Assembly (NCBI RefSeq): GCF_002866925.1
Contig: NZ_PKUQ01000022.1
Span: 352,402 to 416,401, forward strand
Direction: 5' to 3'
DNA: 64,000 nucleotides
Source of the DNA: Cohaesibacter celericrescens
Lineage (GTDB): Bacteria; Pseudomonadota; Alphaproteobacteria; Rhizobiales; Cohaesibacteraceae
The translations under genes and the position numbers were made by a program. This document shows, one piece after another, positions 18,237 through 26,425 of this stretch. Under the pieces are notes generated by a model that saw only the letters and a list, made by a program, of their open reading frames with translations, searched no databases and was not told the DNA's origin. Each line of letters starts with the position of its first letter. The first letter of the stretch is position 1.

Positions 18237-18608
18237 CTAGATGGGGTTTGCAGTTGGAGCAGCCCCCTCTCCCTCAAAAGAGACACCCGCAGCATCGGCA
18301 TGAGGATCAAAGGTTAATCGCAAAACATCAACCAACGCTTTGGTGAGGGCAATTGCTCCGCCTTCGCATCGCATGGCGGCAGCTTCTTTATCACAAATGT
18401 CTGCACCACCGGCACGCAAAGCGGCCCCCAGTATTTTGACCAAATCCACGCTTCGGACTTTGCCTTGTGCAAACCGATCGGCCAGCTGGCCGATATTTTC
18501 AAGTCCCATACTGTCCTCCAGCTCGGCAAGCGCGCCAAGGGTTAGGCACAATCGATATGGTTTTTCATTGAGTTCGAGCGATATCTCGCCACGTCTTCGG
18601 TTTGCCAT
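18237..18608 (-). CDS. GTA family tail assembly chaperone (gp10-type, GTA_gp10)
   Basis: About 123 residues with the gp10 family core: LELNEKPYRLCLTLGALAELEDSMG, then a helical region and CDKEAAAMRCEGGAIALTKAL. It probably coats the tape measure during tail assembly. Two ATGs (18614 and 18608) are possible; the second gives the usual M-A-N-R start. It follows the major tail gene by a short gap. Confidence 0.88.
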   Translation of the reverse strand: MANRRRGEISLELNEKPYRLCLTLGALAELEDSMGLENIGQLADRFAQGKVRSVDLVKILGAALRAGGADICDKEAAAMRCEGGAIALTKALVDVLRLTFDPHADAAGVSFEGEGAAPTANPI

Positions 18609-18625
18609 GAGCATTTTGCTTTCGC

Positions 18626-19039
18626 TTACAGAGCAGTGAAGGTGAGCAGGCCGGCGGATTCCAGCGCCAATTCAAACGCCAGTTCATTGTCGTGATTGCC
18701 GGAATATTCCAACGCAGTGATTTGAAACGGGCCTTCAAGGATACCAAAGTCCGGTATAATGACCTGCCAATTGATGATTGCTCCATCAAAAAACAATGTG
18801 CGCAGGCGCTCATCACTGTCCCCGTCTTTGAAAAGCCCACTGCCAGACAGGCTGGCCCGACGCATTCCTGCGCCGGATAGTAACTCGCGCCATCGTCCGG
18901 CTGATTCAGAGTGGCTGATGTCAACACTCTCGGCGTTGAAGGACAGAGAACGTGCACGCAGGCCAGCGACGGTGACAAAGGCATCATCGGCAGCGTTGCG
19001 AACTTTCAAAAGCAGGTCTTTGCCTCGTTGTGCAGTCAT
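18626..19039 (-). CDS. GTA major tail tube protein (gp9-type)
   Basis: About 137 residues of the phage major tail protein TP901-1/GTA family: MTAQRGKDLLLKVRNAADD at the start, the tube-fold strand segment LSFNAESVDISHSES, and a C-terminal ELALESAGLLTFTAL. AAGGAG stands before the ATG at 19039; the frame is open upstream to 19156 but overlaps the DUF3168 gene. It polymerises into the tail tube. Confidence 0.9.
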   Translation of the reverse strand: MTAQRGKDLLLKVRNAADDAFVTVAGLRARSLSFNAESVDISHSESAGRWRELLSGAGMRRASLSGSGLFKDGDSDERLRTLFFDGAIINWQVIIPDFGILEGPFQITALEYSGNHDNELAFELALESAGLLTFTAL

Positions 19040-19071
19040 TGTTGGATCTCCTTGTAGAATTAAACTGTTGC

Positions 19072-19485
19072 CTATTGTGCGTATTCTTCCGTTACGGCAC
19101 GGATCTGCATCACGCCTTGAAGCAACCGGTTCTTGCGGTCTGGGCGGATTTCGCAACGCTCAATCTGAAGGTTGACAAGATGGTGATCTGTCAGGCTCAG
19201 GGCCGGATCTGTGAGAGACGCGCGCAAACAGGCCAAAATCTCCTGTTGCAGCATGCGATCATTAGACCCGGCCCAGACGGTAATCATCAGGCGGTGTTCG
19301 TCGCCTGCTTCGCTGCCTGTGCTCCAGTCACGCGTATAACTGGTCGTCACTGTAAGGTAGGGGAATACGCTGTCGCGTCTGGGTTCGTCATAGATACGAA
19401 CGCCACCCAAAAATTCGATCAGGGTATTATCGGCTTTAAGCGCGTTAAAAATCGCCTGTTCCAGGCTGCGAGATGCCAGCATCAT
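19072..19485 (-). CDS. GTA DUF3168 tail terminator (gp8-type)
   Basis: The 137-residue DUF3168 protein shows FNALKADNTLIEFLGG, RIYDEPRRDSVFPYLTV and the HRLMITVWAGSNDR segment. It forms the ring that ends tail growth and joins the head. The start overlaps the preceding small gene by 4 bp. Confidence 0.9.
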   Translation of the reverse strand: MMLASRSLEQAIFNALKADNTLIEFLGGVRIYDEPRRDSVFPYLTVTTSYTRDWSTGSEAGDEHRLMITVWAGSNDRMLQQEILACLRASLTDPALSLTDHHLVNLQIERCEIRPDRKNRLLQGVMQIRAVTEEYAQ

Positions 19486-19742
19486 GAAGACTGTCTCCCG
19501 ATCTGAGCCAAGGATTGCAATAGACGGCTGATCGAAGCTGAGGCTTGCGTTTCCCTATCCCCAAACTGCTGGCTCATGATGTTCGGGCCACTCATAGCCA
19601 GTTGAGCAGTCTCTCCTCCTATCTCAGGGGTAATGTCGATCTTTAGACTCTGCTGTTCGGCCAGTTCTTGCAATTGCGCGGCAATGCGGGGTAGACGGTC
19701 TGCGATGAGCTGATGCGCGAGAGTTTTGTTACGCATGACCAA
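19482..19742 (-). CDS. Small GTA-operon protein, possibly HK97 gp10-like
   Basis: An 86-residue protein coupled on both sides: it overlaps the stopper gene by 14 bp and the DUF3168 gene by 4 bp, so it is translated. The C-terminal part (MSGPNIMSQQFGDRET) resembles the G-P-x-x-x-x-x-E/Q-F-G element of HK97 gp10-type tail-completion proteins, but it is shorter than those. RcGTA has no gene in this slot as far as I recall. The family assignment is tentative. Confidence 0.6.
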   Translation of the reverse strand: MVMRNKTLAHQLIADRLPRIAAQLQELAEQQSLKIDITPEIGGETAQLAMSGPNIMSQQFGDRETQASASISRLLQSLAQIGRQSS

Positions 19743-20085
19743 GGGTGCTCCGCGCTTGAATGATGAGCCATCTTTTGCTGAAGTCAGGGTCGCTCATAGA
19801 CAGCAGGTCAAAAGATTGACCGTCGAAGGTGATCATGGTGACTGTCCCTAAATCAGTGCGATGACGCATTATCAGCTCAATCGAGCGGCTGTTGGCGGCT
19901 TGCTCAGCATCCAGTTTTTCTTGGGCAGATACGTTCAGAACCCCTGCCCAAACTTGTGCAACCAGCTGGGTCGATGTCGCCCCTTGCCAAGGCGAGATGG
20001 CGTCGAAGTCTGGCGCACGTAGCTCTATTTGATGCTTCAAACCGGCAGGATCGAAATTGAAGGCTTTCAAGGCTCTTTCAGGCAT
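19729..20085 (-). CDS. GTA head-tail adaptor/stopper (gp7-type, SPP1 gp16-like)
   Basis: The 118-residue protein has the head-closure beta-barrel pattern (VAQVWAGVLNVSAQEK, SIELIMRHRTDLGTVTMI, WLIIQARS). A perfect AGGAGG precedes the ATG. It closes the connector below the gp6-type protein. Confidence 0.88.
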   Translation of the reverse strand: MPERALKAFNFDPAGLKHQIELRAPDFDAISPWQGATSTQLVAQVWAGVLNVSAQEKLDAEQAANSRSIELIMRHRTDLGTVTMITFDGQSFDLLSMSDPDFSKRWLIIQARSTLGHA

Positions 20086-20094
20086 AGAGACCTC

Positions 20095-20655
20095 CTACAA
20101 TCGAATGGTTTTGTAGGGATTGACCAAAGGCTGCAATGCTTTTGCAAGCGTTGGCAATTGAGTGGGATCTGCGATCAGGCGCCGCTCATACCACTCTGCA
20201 ACAATCATTTTCAGAGCCTGCTTGAGCGGCATTGGCACATCTTCGTCTGACGGTCCGTATCCGGTTTCCAAGTCCAGTTGCAGACGCTGGCCAGCGGTTA
20301 GCAGCATGCCCCCCGAGTTAACAATCAGCGCCGGATTGTGGGATTGGTAGAGCGCAAAGCTCTCGGTCGCCAAAGACAACAAATCACCGTCTTCGGAGAG
20401 AATGGCCGCAGAAACGATATTCGAGACCGGCTGTAACGGTAACGAAATTCTCCGGCCCAAATCACCATCAAGCAGAACGCGCCATGTCTGTGTGATGAAC
20501 TGGCGGCCCGTCAAATGCTCAAGATGCACTCGAGCCGAACTGATGAAGGCCCGCAATAGATCGTCTTCCGCGTCGCTGTCCAGTTTCAAAAAGGCCTTGA
20601 TGTCGGCAAGGCTAACCGGTTCCACCATCGGCGGAGACAAAAGATTGGCTGTCAT
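20095..20655 (-). CDS. GTA head-tail connector (gp6-type)
   Basis: About 186 residues from the ATG at 20655; the frame is open upstream to 20781 but that part does not look family-like. The core VSLADIKAFLKLDSDAED, then LLRAFISSARVHLEHLTGRQF and a C-terminal PLKQALKMIVAEWYERR, is characteristic of the connector-adaptor family (YqbG/gp6, TIGR02215). It attaches beneath the portal. It follows the capsid gene. Confidence 0.9.
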   Translation of the reverse strand: MTANLLSPPMVEPVSLADIKAFLKLDSDAEDDLLRAFISSARVHLEHLTGRQFITQTWRVLLDGDLGRRISLPLQPVSNIVSAAILSEDGDLLSLATESFALYQSHNPALIVNSGGMLLTAGQRLQLDLETGYGPSDEDVPMPLKQALKMIVAEWYERRLIADPTQLPTLAKALQPLVNPYKTIRL

Positions 20656-20796
20656 ATTTGTACCATTGCAAATGAAATCATAAGCCGGAGGATTGGCCAT
20701 TGAGAAAGAAATGGATGCCTTTGCTAGCCGGGAGGAAAACCAGCAAAGGCACCCAATGAGGCGACGAAAATTTCGCCCCATTGGAGTTTGTTGGGG

Positions 20797-22068
20797 TCAG
20801 ACTGAGAACTGCATCAGTTTGATGGCGTCGAAGTCCTGCACACCGCCACCTACACGTTTGGTGGTGTAGAAGAGGACGTAGGGTTTGGCCGAGAATGGGT
20901 CACGCAAAATGCGCAGCCCCAAACGGTCAACCACCAGATACCCACGTTTGAAATCGCCAAAGGCAATGGCGTTGGCATCGGCTGCGATGTCAGGCATGTC
21001 TTCAGCTTCCGTGATGGCAAAGTTCAACAAAGACGCCTTGCCACCGACTGCTGTTGGTGGCTGCCAGAGATAACTGCCATCGGAGTCTTTGAGCTTGCGA
21101 ATGGCCGCTTGCGAGCGACGGTTCATGACAAACTGGGCGTTCTGGCGATAGCCGGCCTTGAGGCTGTAGACCAGATCAATCAGAGCGTCATCCGGGTCAG
21201 AGGATGCAAACGCTCCGGCAGCACCTGATTTGACGCGGCCGATGTTACCCCAGGTCCAACTGTCTTCATCAACCGCTGTTTCACTCATAAAGCCTTTAGG
21301 TTGGTTGACGCCATCTCCATTGACAAAGGCCGCCCCTTCTTGAGCGGCAAAGGCAGCCTCGACCTCGGAAGCGATCCATTCTTCAATGTTGACTGCAGCA
21401 TCATCGAGCAAGCTCGGCGTGGCTGCAGGCATGGCGTAGAGCTCCATCGTAGGGAAAGAAAGCTCCGCCAAGGTTGAGCCGTCTGTTTGTGGGCGGGAGG
21501 CAGTTTCGCCGACCCAGCCGACCTGCGGACCAGAAACAGCAAAAGGCTTCTTCAGGGTGGAGCCCGAGACCTCGCGTATATCGGCAATGGCGCGGATAGG
21601 CGAGATCGCGGCCAGTCGCTTGCCGACTTCGGCTTCGATTTGCTCGGGCACCAAATAGCCGCCATCTGGATCAGACCCGACCGACATGGCTTTTGCCTCC
21701 AGCTGGTGCAGATCTTGCTCGACACCGGCCCGAATGTAACGATCAAATGCGGTTTTGTGCTGCATGGCTCCCGCTGAAAGCAAGGCGCCATGGGCATGGC
21801 GGCCGTTATGCGTTTCACCAAGACCGGGGCGACGGGCTTTGAGGATCAGAGTATCCAATGCCGACTGTTGGTCGTCCAATGCTTTTGAGATGCGATCGAC
21901 CTTGTGGTCGGTCAACACATCGGCAGAGCGCTTTTCAATCTGGTCAAGGCGTTCGTCATTGGCTTGTTTGAAAGCCTCGAACGAGCCTAGAAAATCGTCA
22001 AACGCGCTGCCCAAGTCGGCATCGGTGAGAGATTTTATCTCGGGAGAAGAGTGAATCTGTTTGTTCAT
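20797..22068 (-). CDS. GTA HK97-type major capsid protein (gp5-type)
   Basis: About 423 residues with an N-terminal coiled delta domain (AFKQANDERLDQIEKRSADV) removed by the protease, then the HK97 fold with GGYLVPEQIEAEVGKRL, IRAIADIREVSGST, EGAAFVNGDGVNQPKGF and a C-terminal AIAFGDFKRGYLVVDRLG. ATG at 22068 follows AAGG; a further ATG at 22095 gives an atypical extension. It assembles the GTA head. Confidence 0.95.
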   Translation of the reverse strand: MNKQIHSSPEIKSLTDADLGSAFDDFLGSFEAFKQANDERLDQIEKRSADVLTDHKVDRISKALDDQQSALDTLILKARRPGLGETHNGRHAHGALLSAGAMQHKTAFDRYIRAGVEQDLHQLEAKAMSVGSDPDGGYLVPEQIEAEVGKRLAAISPIRAIADIREVSGSTLKKPFAVSGPQVGWVGETASRPQTDGSTLAELSFPTMELYAMPAATPSLLDDAAVNIEEWIASEVEAAFAAQEGAAFVNGDGVNQPKGFMSETAVDEDSWTWGNIGRVKSGAAGAFASSDPDDALIDLVYSLKAGYRQNAQFVMNRRSQAAIRKLKDSDGSYLWQPPTAVGGKASLLNFAITEAEDMPDIAADANAIAFGDFKRGYLVVDRLGLRILRDPFSAKPYVLFYTTKRVGGGVQDFDAIKLMQFSV

Positions 22069-22104
22069 CAGAATTGCCTTATGAGTGAGAAACATTGATT
22101 GGTT

Positions 22105-22833
22105 TTACGTCCCGGAACCCAAGGTGCGGGTCGCCTGATGCAGCGTGTTTGTCAGGCGATGCAAACTGGTTAGCGGGTGGATTGGCCGAGAGGAGGCAGC
22201 GTCCTGCATGCCGGTCAGACCAGAGAAGCCACGGGTCAAAAGACCGCGGGCTTGAGAACGCGTTAGCCCAGCGTCATGCATGAGCTTGCGTTCCAATTCA
22301 CGTTTACTGAAGGGAGGATTAAAGGCAGGAGTTACGGCTCTCCTCCCGCCCTCGGCTTTGATGGAAGAGATGCGCGCATCGGGCTGCATCGGGAATGTAA
22401 CGATCGAAATTTCCCAAAGATCAAGCTCGACGAGATATCGCACGCCTGCCTTTTTGTCGGAGTGCCCACGCACAGTGCGAAAGCCGATAGACAATCCATC
22501 CAGAATGCCAGCTTTCATCATAGAATGGATCTCGCGCGCTTTTTCGACATCGAGCGCCAATTGGCCACGCACAAAGAGGCCTTTTGCGTCTTCTCGAATG
22601 CTCAGCCACTGACCAATCGGCTGAGCGGGGTCATGCTGATACAGCAGTTTGATACCCTGTTGACCGCGTTGCTTGAGGCTTTTTGAAAAAGCACCGGGGC
22701 GAATAAGGTCATGGCCGAGATCTTCTTTGTCAAACAGACAAGCGTAGCCTTCAAACAAGCCGTCTTTGCCGACCGAACTCAGCGTCGCGGACATGGCTTT
22801 CATTTCCCGCCGCAAGGCGTGATCACGATCCAT
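22105..22833 (-). CDS. GTA HK97-family prohead protease (gp4-type)
   Basis: The 242-residue protein belongs to peptidase family U35 (HK97 prohead protease): FEGYACLFDKEDLGHDLIRP, GAFSKSLKQRG, IKLLYQHDPAQPIGQW with the catalytic His, and GILDGLSIGFR with the conserved Ser. It trims the capsid delta domain during maturation. The C-terminal third is basic and variable. It precedes the capsid gene. Confidence 0.92.
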   Translation of the reverse strand: MDRDHALRREMKAMSATLSSVGKDGLFEGYACLFDKEDLGHDLIRPGAFSKSLKQRGQQGIKLLYQHDPAQPIGQWLSIREDAKGLFVRGQLALDVEKAREIHSMMKAGILDGLSIGFRTVRGHSDKKAGVRYLVELDLWEISIVTFPMQPDARISSIKAEGGRRAVTPAFNPPFSKRELERKLMHDAGLTRSQARGLLTRGFSGLTGMQDAASSRPIHPLTSLHRLTNTLHQATRTLGSGT

Positions 22834-22881
22834 GGGTATTTTCCTTTTTGAAGAATTTCAGGGGGAGCAACAGTGGTCTGG

Positions 22882-23019
22882 TTACAGTGCCGAGACGAGG
22901 CGTATGCGTGCCTTGGGCTGGTCTTTGAGATGTGTCTCCAGACACAGGGCAAATCGGGAGAAAATCTCTTTATGAGCCGCTACAGATGATGCGACAGCAG
23001 GAGCCGTGTGGTCATCCAT
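22882..23019 (-). CDS. Very small GTA-operon ORF of unknown function (45 residues)
   Basis: The ORF starts with an ATG embedded in the DUF6127 gene's end as ATGGATGA, so that the two genes overlap by 8 bp, and it fills the space to the protease gene. The product (MDDHTAPAVASSVAAHKEIF and on) is amphipathic, without a recognised domain. The tight coupling supports translation, while its size and lack of known family leave it tentative. Confidence 0.4.
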   Translation of the reverse strand: MDDHTAPAVASSVAAHKEIFSRFALCLETHLKDQPKARIRLVSAL

Positions 23020-23212
23020 CCAAAAGACGGGTGATGCGGGCGATTTCTTCAACAAAATCCTGAAACCTTTGATTGGAGGCAGCTTGTTCACGCAAGCTCC
23101 AGACCAGCAACGCACTTGATGCACTGGCCCAAAGAAACAGCGCCACATGAGCGAGATCGCCTTTGGTTGAAAAGATTTGCAAAGCTTCCGACACATCAGC
23201 TCCCTCCCCCAT
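23012..23212 (-). CDS. GTA DUF6127 small membrane protein (gp3.5-type)
   Basis: About 66 residues with one membrane segment (AHVALFLWASASSALLVW) followed by a basic helical tail (REQAASNQRFQDFVEEIARI), a layout seen in the small gene between portal and protease in many GTAs. AGGGG precedes the ATG at 23212, and the gene overlaps the portal gene by 17 bp. Other in-frame ATGs (23254, 23278) are possible. Its role is not known to me. Confidence 0.75.
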   Translation of the reverse strand: MGEGADVSEALQIFSTKGDLAHVALFLWASASSALLVWSLREQAASNQRFQDFVEEIARITRLLDG

Positions 23213-24452
23213 TGCCCCTGTCTGGGTCCCTTTGTTCTGGGTTATGGGGGGCATATCCGACGGCGATGCGTTTTTCATCTTCGCTAAGGAATGATGCATC
23301 GCCGACGCGCCGCCACAGCGCCTCACGTTCACCGGCCAGCGCAGAGATATGATCAAGATCGATTTTCAAATCGAATGGCGCATCATAGGCAGGCGACAAC
23401 CACAAAGCCAAACTGTGCAAACAGCGCGATGTAAGCGGCAGAACCGTTTGTCGCCAAAAAGCACGATTGGCTTCAGCATAATTGGCATAGGTGTTGTCGC
23501 CAGGAATGCCCAACAACATGGGTGGTACACCGAAGGCCAGAGCGATCTCGCGCGCGGCGCTGTTCTTGGCGTCGATAAAGTCCATATCGCGTGGCGACAT
23601 ACTCATGCTTTTCCAGTCGAGCCCGCCCTCGAGCAAAAGCGGACGACCGGCATTCATGGCACCTTGATAGCCGTCTTCCAGTTCCTTTTTGAGGCGTTCG
23701 AATTGCTCGTCTGACAGGTTGCCTGCTTCTGATGCGGCATAGACAAGCGCGCCGGACGGACGGGCAGAATTATCCAAAAGCGCCTTGTTCCAACTGGCGG
23801 CGGCGTTGTGCACATCCAGACTGGTTTGGGCGGCTTCCAGCGGGCTGAGGCCGTAGTGATCGTCCAGAGGATGGAACAAGGTCAAATGCAGGATCGGCGG
23901 CACGGGATGGCGATCTTCATTTTGATCAAACCGCACAGATTTGCCACCGACCGTATAGTCGAAGGCCTCTGGCCAGCCATCTGGTCCGGGCACCACCTTC
24001 ATTCGATCGGGCCGCAGGCTGTGCAATTCTCGCAGGGTGTTTGCTCCATAGACAGCCTCGACATAAGCATTGCCAGACACCAACAAATGCCCAAACAGGC
24101 TCTCCAGCCAGTCCGCTCCTGCCTGTCGGGCATTGGGGTGGGCCAGCAGCGATAAGGCGGGGTGGTCGCTCAACCGCTGGCCTCCCATTTGGCACAGCAT
24201 GGGCACCGAAGCTGCGGCCTCGGAAATCATGCGGATTGAACGATAGACGATCGGGTTGCGCGCATAGCCCTGATGGGCAAGCGCAGCATAATCCCGAGGG
24301 GTCCAACGTGGCCGACCCGTTTGGTGAACCGCCAACAATGCACCGGTTTGTGAGCTTTTACGCTCCACCGGTTGCGCACTGCTGGGTGTTTGATCTTGGT
24401 GGGGTTGGGGCGTGCGGGAACGCACCGGCCCCTTCCAGGTCCAGTGAAGCAT
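23196..24452 (-). CDS. GTA portal protein, HK97 family (gp3-type)
   Basis: About 418 residues of the HK97 portal family: YARNPIVYRSIRMISEAAASV, then LLVSGNAYVEAVYG, LSPLEAAQTSLDVHNAAASW, the DNSARPSGALVY segment and FGVPPMLLGIPGDNTYANY. A strong AAGGAAGGAAG precedes the ATG at 24452; an open frame to 24539 overlaps the terminase gene and is unlikely. It is the dodecameric DNA channel of the head. Confidence 0.95.
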   Translation of the reverse strand: MLHWTWKGPVRSRTPQPHQDQTPSSAQPVERKSSQTGALLAVHQTGRPRWTPRDYAALAHQGYARNPIVYRSIRMISEAAASVPMLCQMGGQRLSDHPALSLLAHPNARQAGADWLESLFGHLLVSGNAYVEAVYGANTLRELHSLRPDRMKVVPGPDGWPEAFDYTVGGKSVRFDQNEDRHPVPPILHLTLFHPLDDHYGLSPLEAAQTSLDVHNAAASWNKALLDNSARPSGALVYAASEAGNLSDEQFERLKKELEDGYQGAMNAGRPLLLEGGLDWKSMSMSPRDMDFIDAKNSAAREIALAFGVPPMLLGIPGDNTYANYAEANRAFWRQTVLPLTSRCLHSLALWLSPAYDAPFDLKIDLDHISALAGEREALWRRVGDASFLSEDEKRIAVGYAPHNPEQRDPDRGNGGGS

Positions 24453-24478
24453 GCGCTTCTTCCTTCCTTTGAGAATTG

Positions 24479-25843
24479 TCAGAATGAGCGAACTTTGGGT
24501 TCGGCTTGTTCGCCCAAACACAGGTTGGTCACGGCCCAAACCATGGCATCAAGTCGGTCAGGGCTTTTGCCGGACGACAGGCCATCCAAGCCGAAATCGC
24601 ACATTTCATCTTCCAGTTCGGCAAAATTGCCAACATGGCGCACACGGCCTTGCTCATAGAGCGCAGACACAGGCTCTGCACGGAGATATTTGCCGCGATT
24701 GGCCCGTACAGAACGAACAGGAACGTTGGCGTCGATGCCGGCCAAAATTGTTGTCACCATTTCGCCGCCCTGATTGACTTCGGCAATCACGCAATCCGCC
24801 TCCAAGCGGTGAAACAACGCGATGGCTTTTGTCGCCCATCCTGTCGGACTGACCTCGGACAAAGACTTGTCCTTGAGAATGTAGCAATTGCCGTCACCAT
24901 CCAACCCAGCTGCCACAATGCCGCAAGCATCGGCTCCTTTGGTTGATGTCGCAGGTGGATCAATTGCCACCACGATGCGGACCAGATGAACGGGCGCCTC
25001 TTCTACACGCAGCAAATCAAGTTGTTGGCGTCGCCACAAAGCATCGGAGCGTTCTTCAATCAATTCTCCATCCAGCTCCTGCCGCCCAAGGCGCGTCCCC
25101 TGATAGCGGCGTACGATAGTGTCGAGAAACCCAGGTGCCAGATTGGCCAGATTGGCCCGTGTCGGCGCATGTGTTGTTACGGTGCGCGGCTCTTTCAGCA
25201 AGCGTTTGAGTAGCGCTGTTGGACGCGGGGTCGTGGTTACGATTTGCCGCGGCTGCACACCCAATCGCAAGCCGAACTGCAACATATCCCAAGTGGCTTC
25301 CGCATGTTTCCATTTTGCCAGCTCATCGCCCCAAGCGGCATCGAACTGCGGTCCACGCAGGCTTTCGGGGTCTTCGGCCGAAAAGATTTGCGCAATGGCG
25401 CCGTTGGGCCACACCAGCCGCTTGCGCGACGGTTGCCAGTTGGGTCGTTCATCCTTGGAATGCACCGACAGCAAACCAGATACCCCCTCCACCATGACAT
25501 CCCGTGCATCGCCCAGTGTTTCACCAATGAGGGCAATTCGGCCGTAAGATTGATGTGTAAATGGGGCTTTGCCGAATACCATTGCTTTGACCCATTCGGC
25601 TCCGGTTCGTGTTTTACCAGCACCACGCCCGCCCATAACCAGCCATGTGGTCCAATCTTGCGCGGGAGGCAGCTGGTCCGGTCGCGCCCAGATTTCCCAA
25701 TCACCCATCAATGCGGTCAACTCAGGACCGCTCAACGTCGCCAGAAAGCTTGCTCTTTGTTCCTTGCTGCAATCGATCAAGGCGGAGCGCAAGTTCTTGG
25801 CGGAGGGTGTCAAGATTGGGCTGGTCTTGGCCTGTGTCGTCAC
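24479..25843 (-). CDS. GTA terminase large subunit (gp2-type)
   Basis: The 454-residue packaging ATPase/nuclease has the Walker A motif GGRGAGKTRTGAEW (71-84), a FDAAWGDELAKWKH segment near the Walker B position, and the RNase H-like nuclease start VVAIDPPATSTKGADACG. It begins with GTG at 25843, inside the small-subunit gene. It drives headful packaging of host DNA in GTAs. Confidence 0.95.
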   Translation of the reverse strand: MTTQAKTSPILTPSAKNLRSALIDCSKEQRASFLATLSGPELTALMGDWEIWARPDQLPPAQDWTTWLVMGGRGAGKTRTGAEWVKAMVFGKAPFTHQSYGRIALIGETLGDARDVMVEGVSGLLSVHSKDERPNWQPSRKRLVWPNGAIAQIFSAEDPESLRGPQFDAAWGDELAKWKHAEATWDMLQFGLRLGVQPRQIVTTTPRPTALLKRLLKEPRTVTTHAPTRANLANLAPGFLDTIVRRYQGTRLGRQELDGELIEERSDALWRRQQLDLLRVEEAPVHLVRIVVAIDPPATSTKGADACGIVAAGLDGDGNCYILKDKSLSEVSPTGWATKAIALFHRLEADCVIAEVNQGGEMVTTILAGIDANVPVRSVRANRGKYLRAEPVSALYEQGRVRHVGNFAELEDEMCDFGLDGLSSGKSPDRLDAMVWAVTNLCLGEQAEPKVRSF

Positions 25844-26273
25844 TATTCACTTCCTCATGAGCCTGTCGGCTGGTTGGCTTTTTTGAACCAAGCTCGGCTA
25901 ACGGCTTTTTGCTTGGGGCTTTGGGAACCAGTTCCATGATCTTGTCCAGCGTACGGGCGATTGTGCCCAACATGCGGGCTTCTTTTTCGTCAAAAGCCGC
26001 GTCACCATTTTCAAGACGTGTTTCCAAATGACGGATCTGCCGGTCTGTGGCGTGATATAGCCGTTTGACCATCGCACGGTGTTCCGCAAACTCTTGCTCG
26101 GGGCTTTGATCGCCACTTGCCTCTTGTTCAGCTCTCCATTCGCTGCGCTTGGAATACAGGTAAGAAGCGCTTAAGCCGTGCGCATTGGCGATGGCTCGAA
26201 TGCTTTGGTCGCCCGCATCACACTGCCGACGGATGGCCAACCAATCATGGGCCGTGGGCTTTTTCTGTTTCAT
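25722..26273 (-). CDS. GTA terminase small subunit-like protein (gp1-type)
   Basis: The 183-residue protein has an N-terminal helix-turn-helix (DWLAIRRQCDAGDQSIRAI then LSASYLYSKRSEWR) and a central helical region (YHATDRQIRHLETRLENGD), the layout of small terminases and of RcGTA gp1. AAGGAAA stands before the ATG. Its 3' end overlaps the large-subunit gene by 122 bp. It is the first gene of the GTA operon; the basic, low-complexity C-terminus fits the overlap zone. Confidence 0.85.
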   Translation of the reverse strand: MKQKKPTAHDWLAIRRQCDAGDQSIRAIANAHGLSASYLYSKRSEWRAEQEASGDQSPEQEFAEHRAMVKRLYHATDRQIRHLETRLENGDAAFDEKEARMLGTIARTLDKIMELVPKAPSKKPLAELGSKKPTSRQAHEEVNSDDTGQDQPNLDTLRQELALRLDRLQQGTKSKLSGDVERS

Positions 26274-26358
26274 ACGATTTCCTTGGCAATATCCCTGGCT
26301 TTATCCTGAGCATGGCCAGCCATAGACACTGCCCCGAAGGCCAGTTTCGAGCGGACAC

Positions 26359-26386
26359 AAAAAAACCGCATCGGCGAACCGAGCGG
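26359..26386 (-). terminator. Terminator hairpin (H2) before the GTA operon
   Basis: On the minus strand a CCGC-T-CGG / CCG-AT-GCGG stem with a TTCG loop is directly followed by seven T. It lies 86 bp before the first GTA gene and 220 bp after the YcgN gene stop. Confidence 0.75.
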
Positions 26387-26425
26387 CTGAAACAGGATGG
26401 ACGGCGTCTTGATTGGATTAGATAC

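Noticed and set aside
10496-26273. Integrated prophage
   Set aside because: No integrase, excisionase, repressor, replication gene or attachment repeat is visible, and the gene set and order match a GTA. Flanking DNA outside the window was not seen, so this is judged from the window only.
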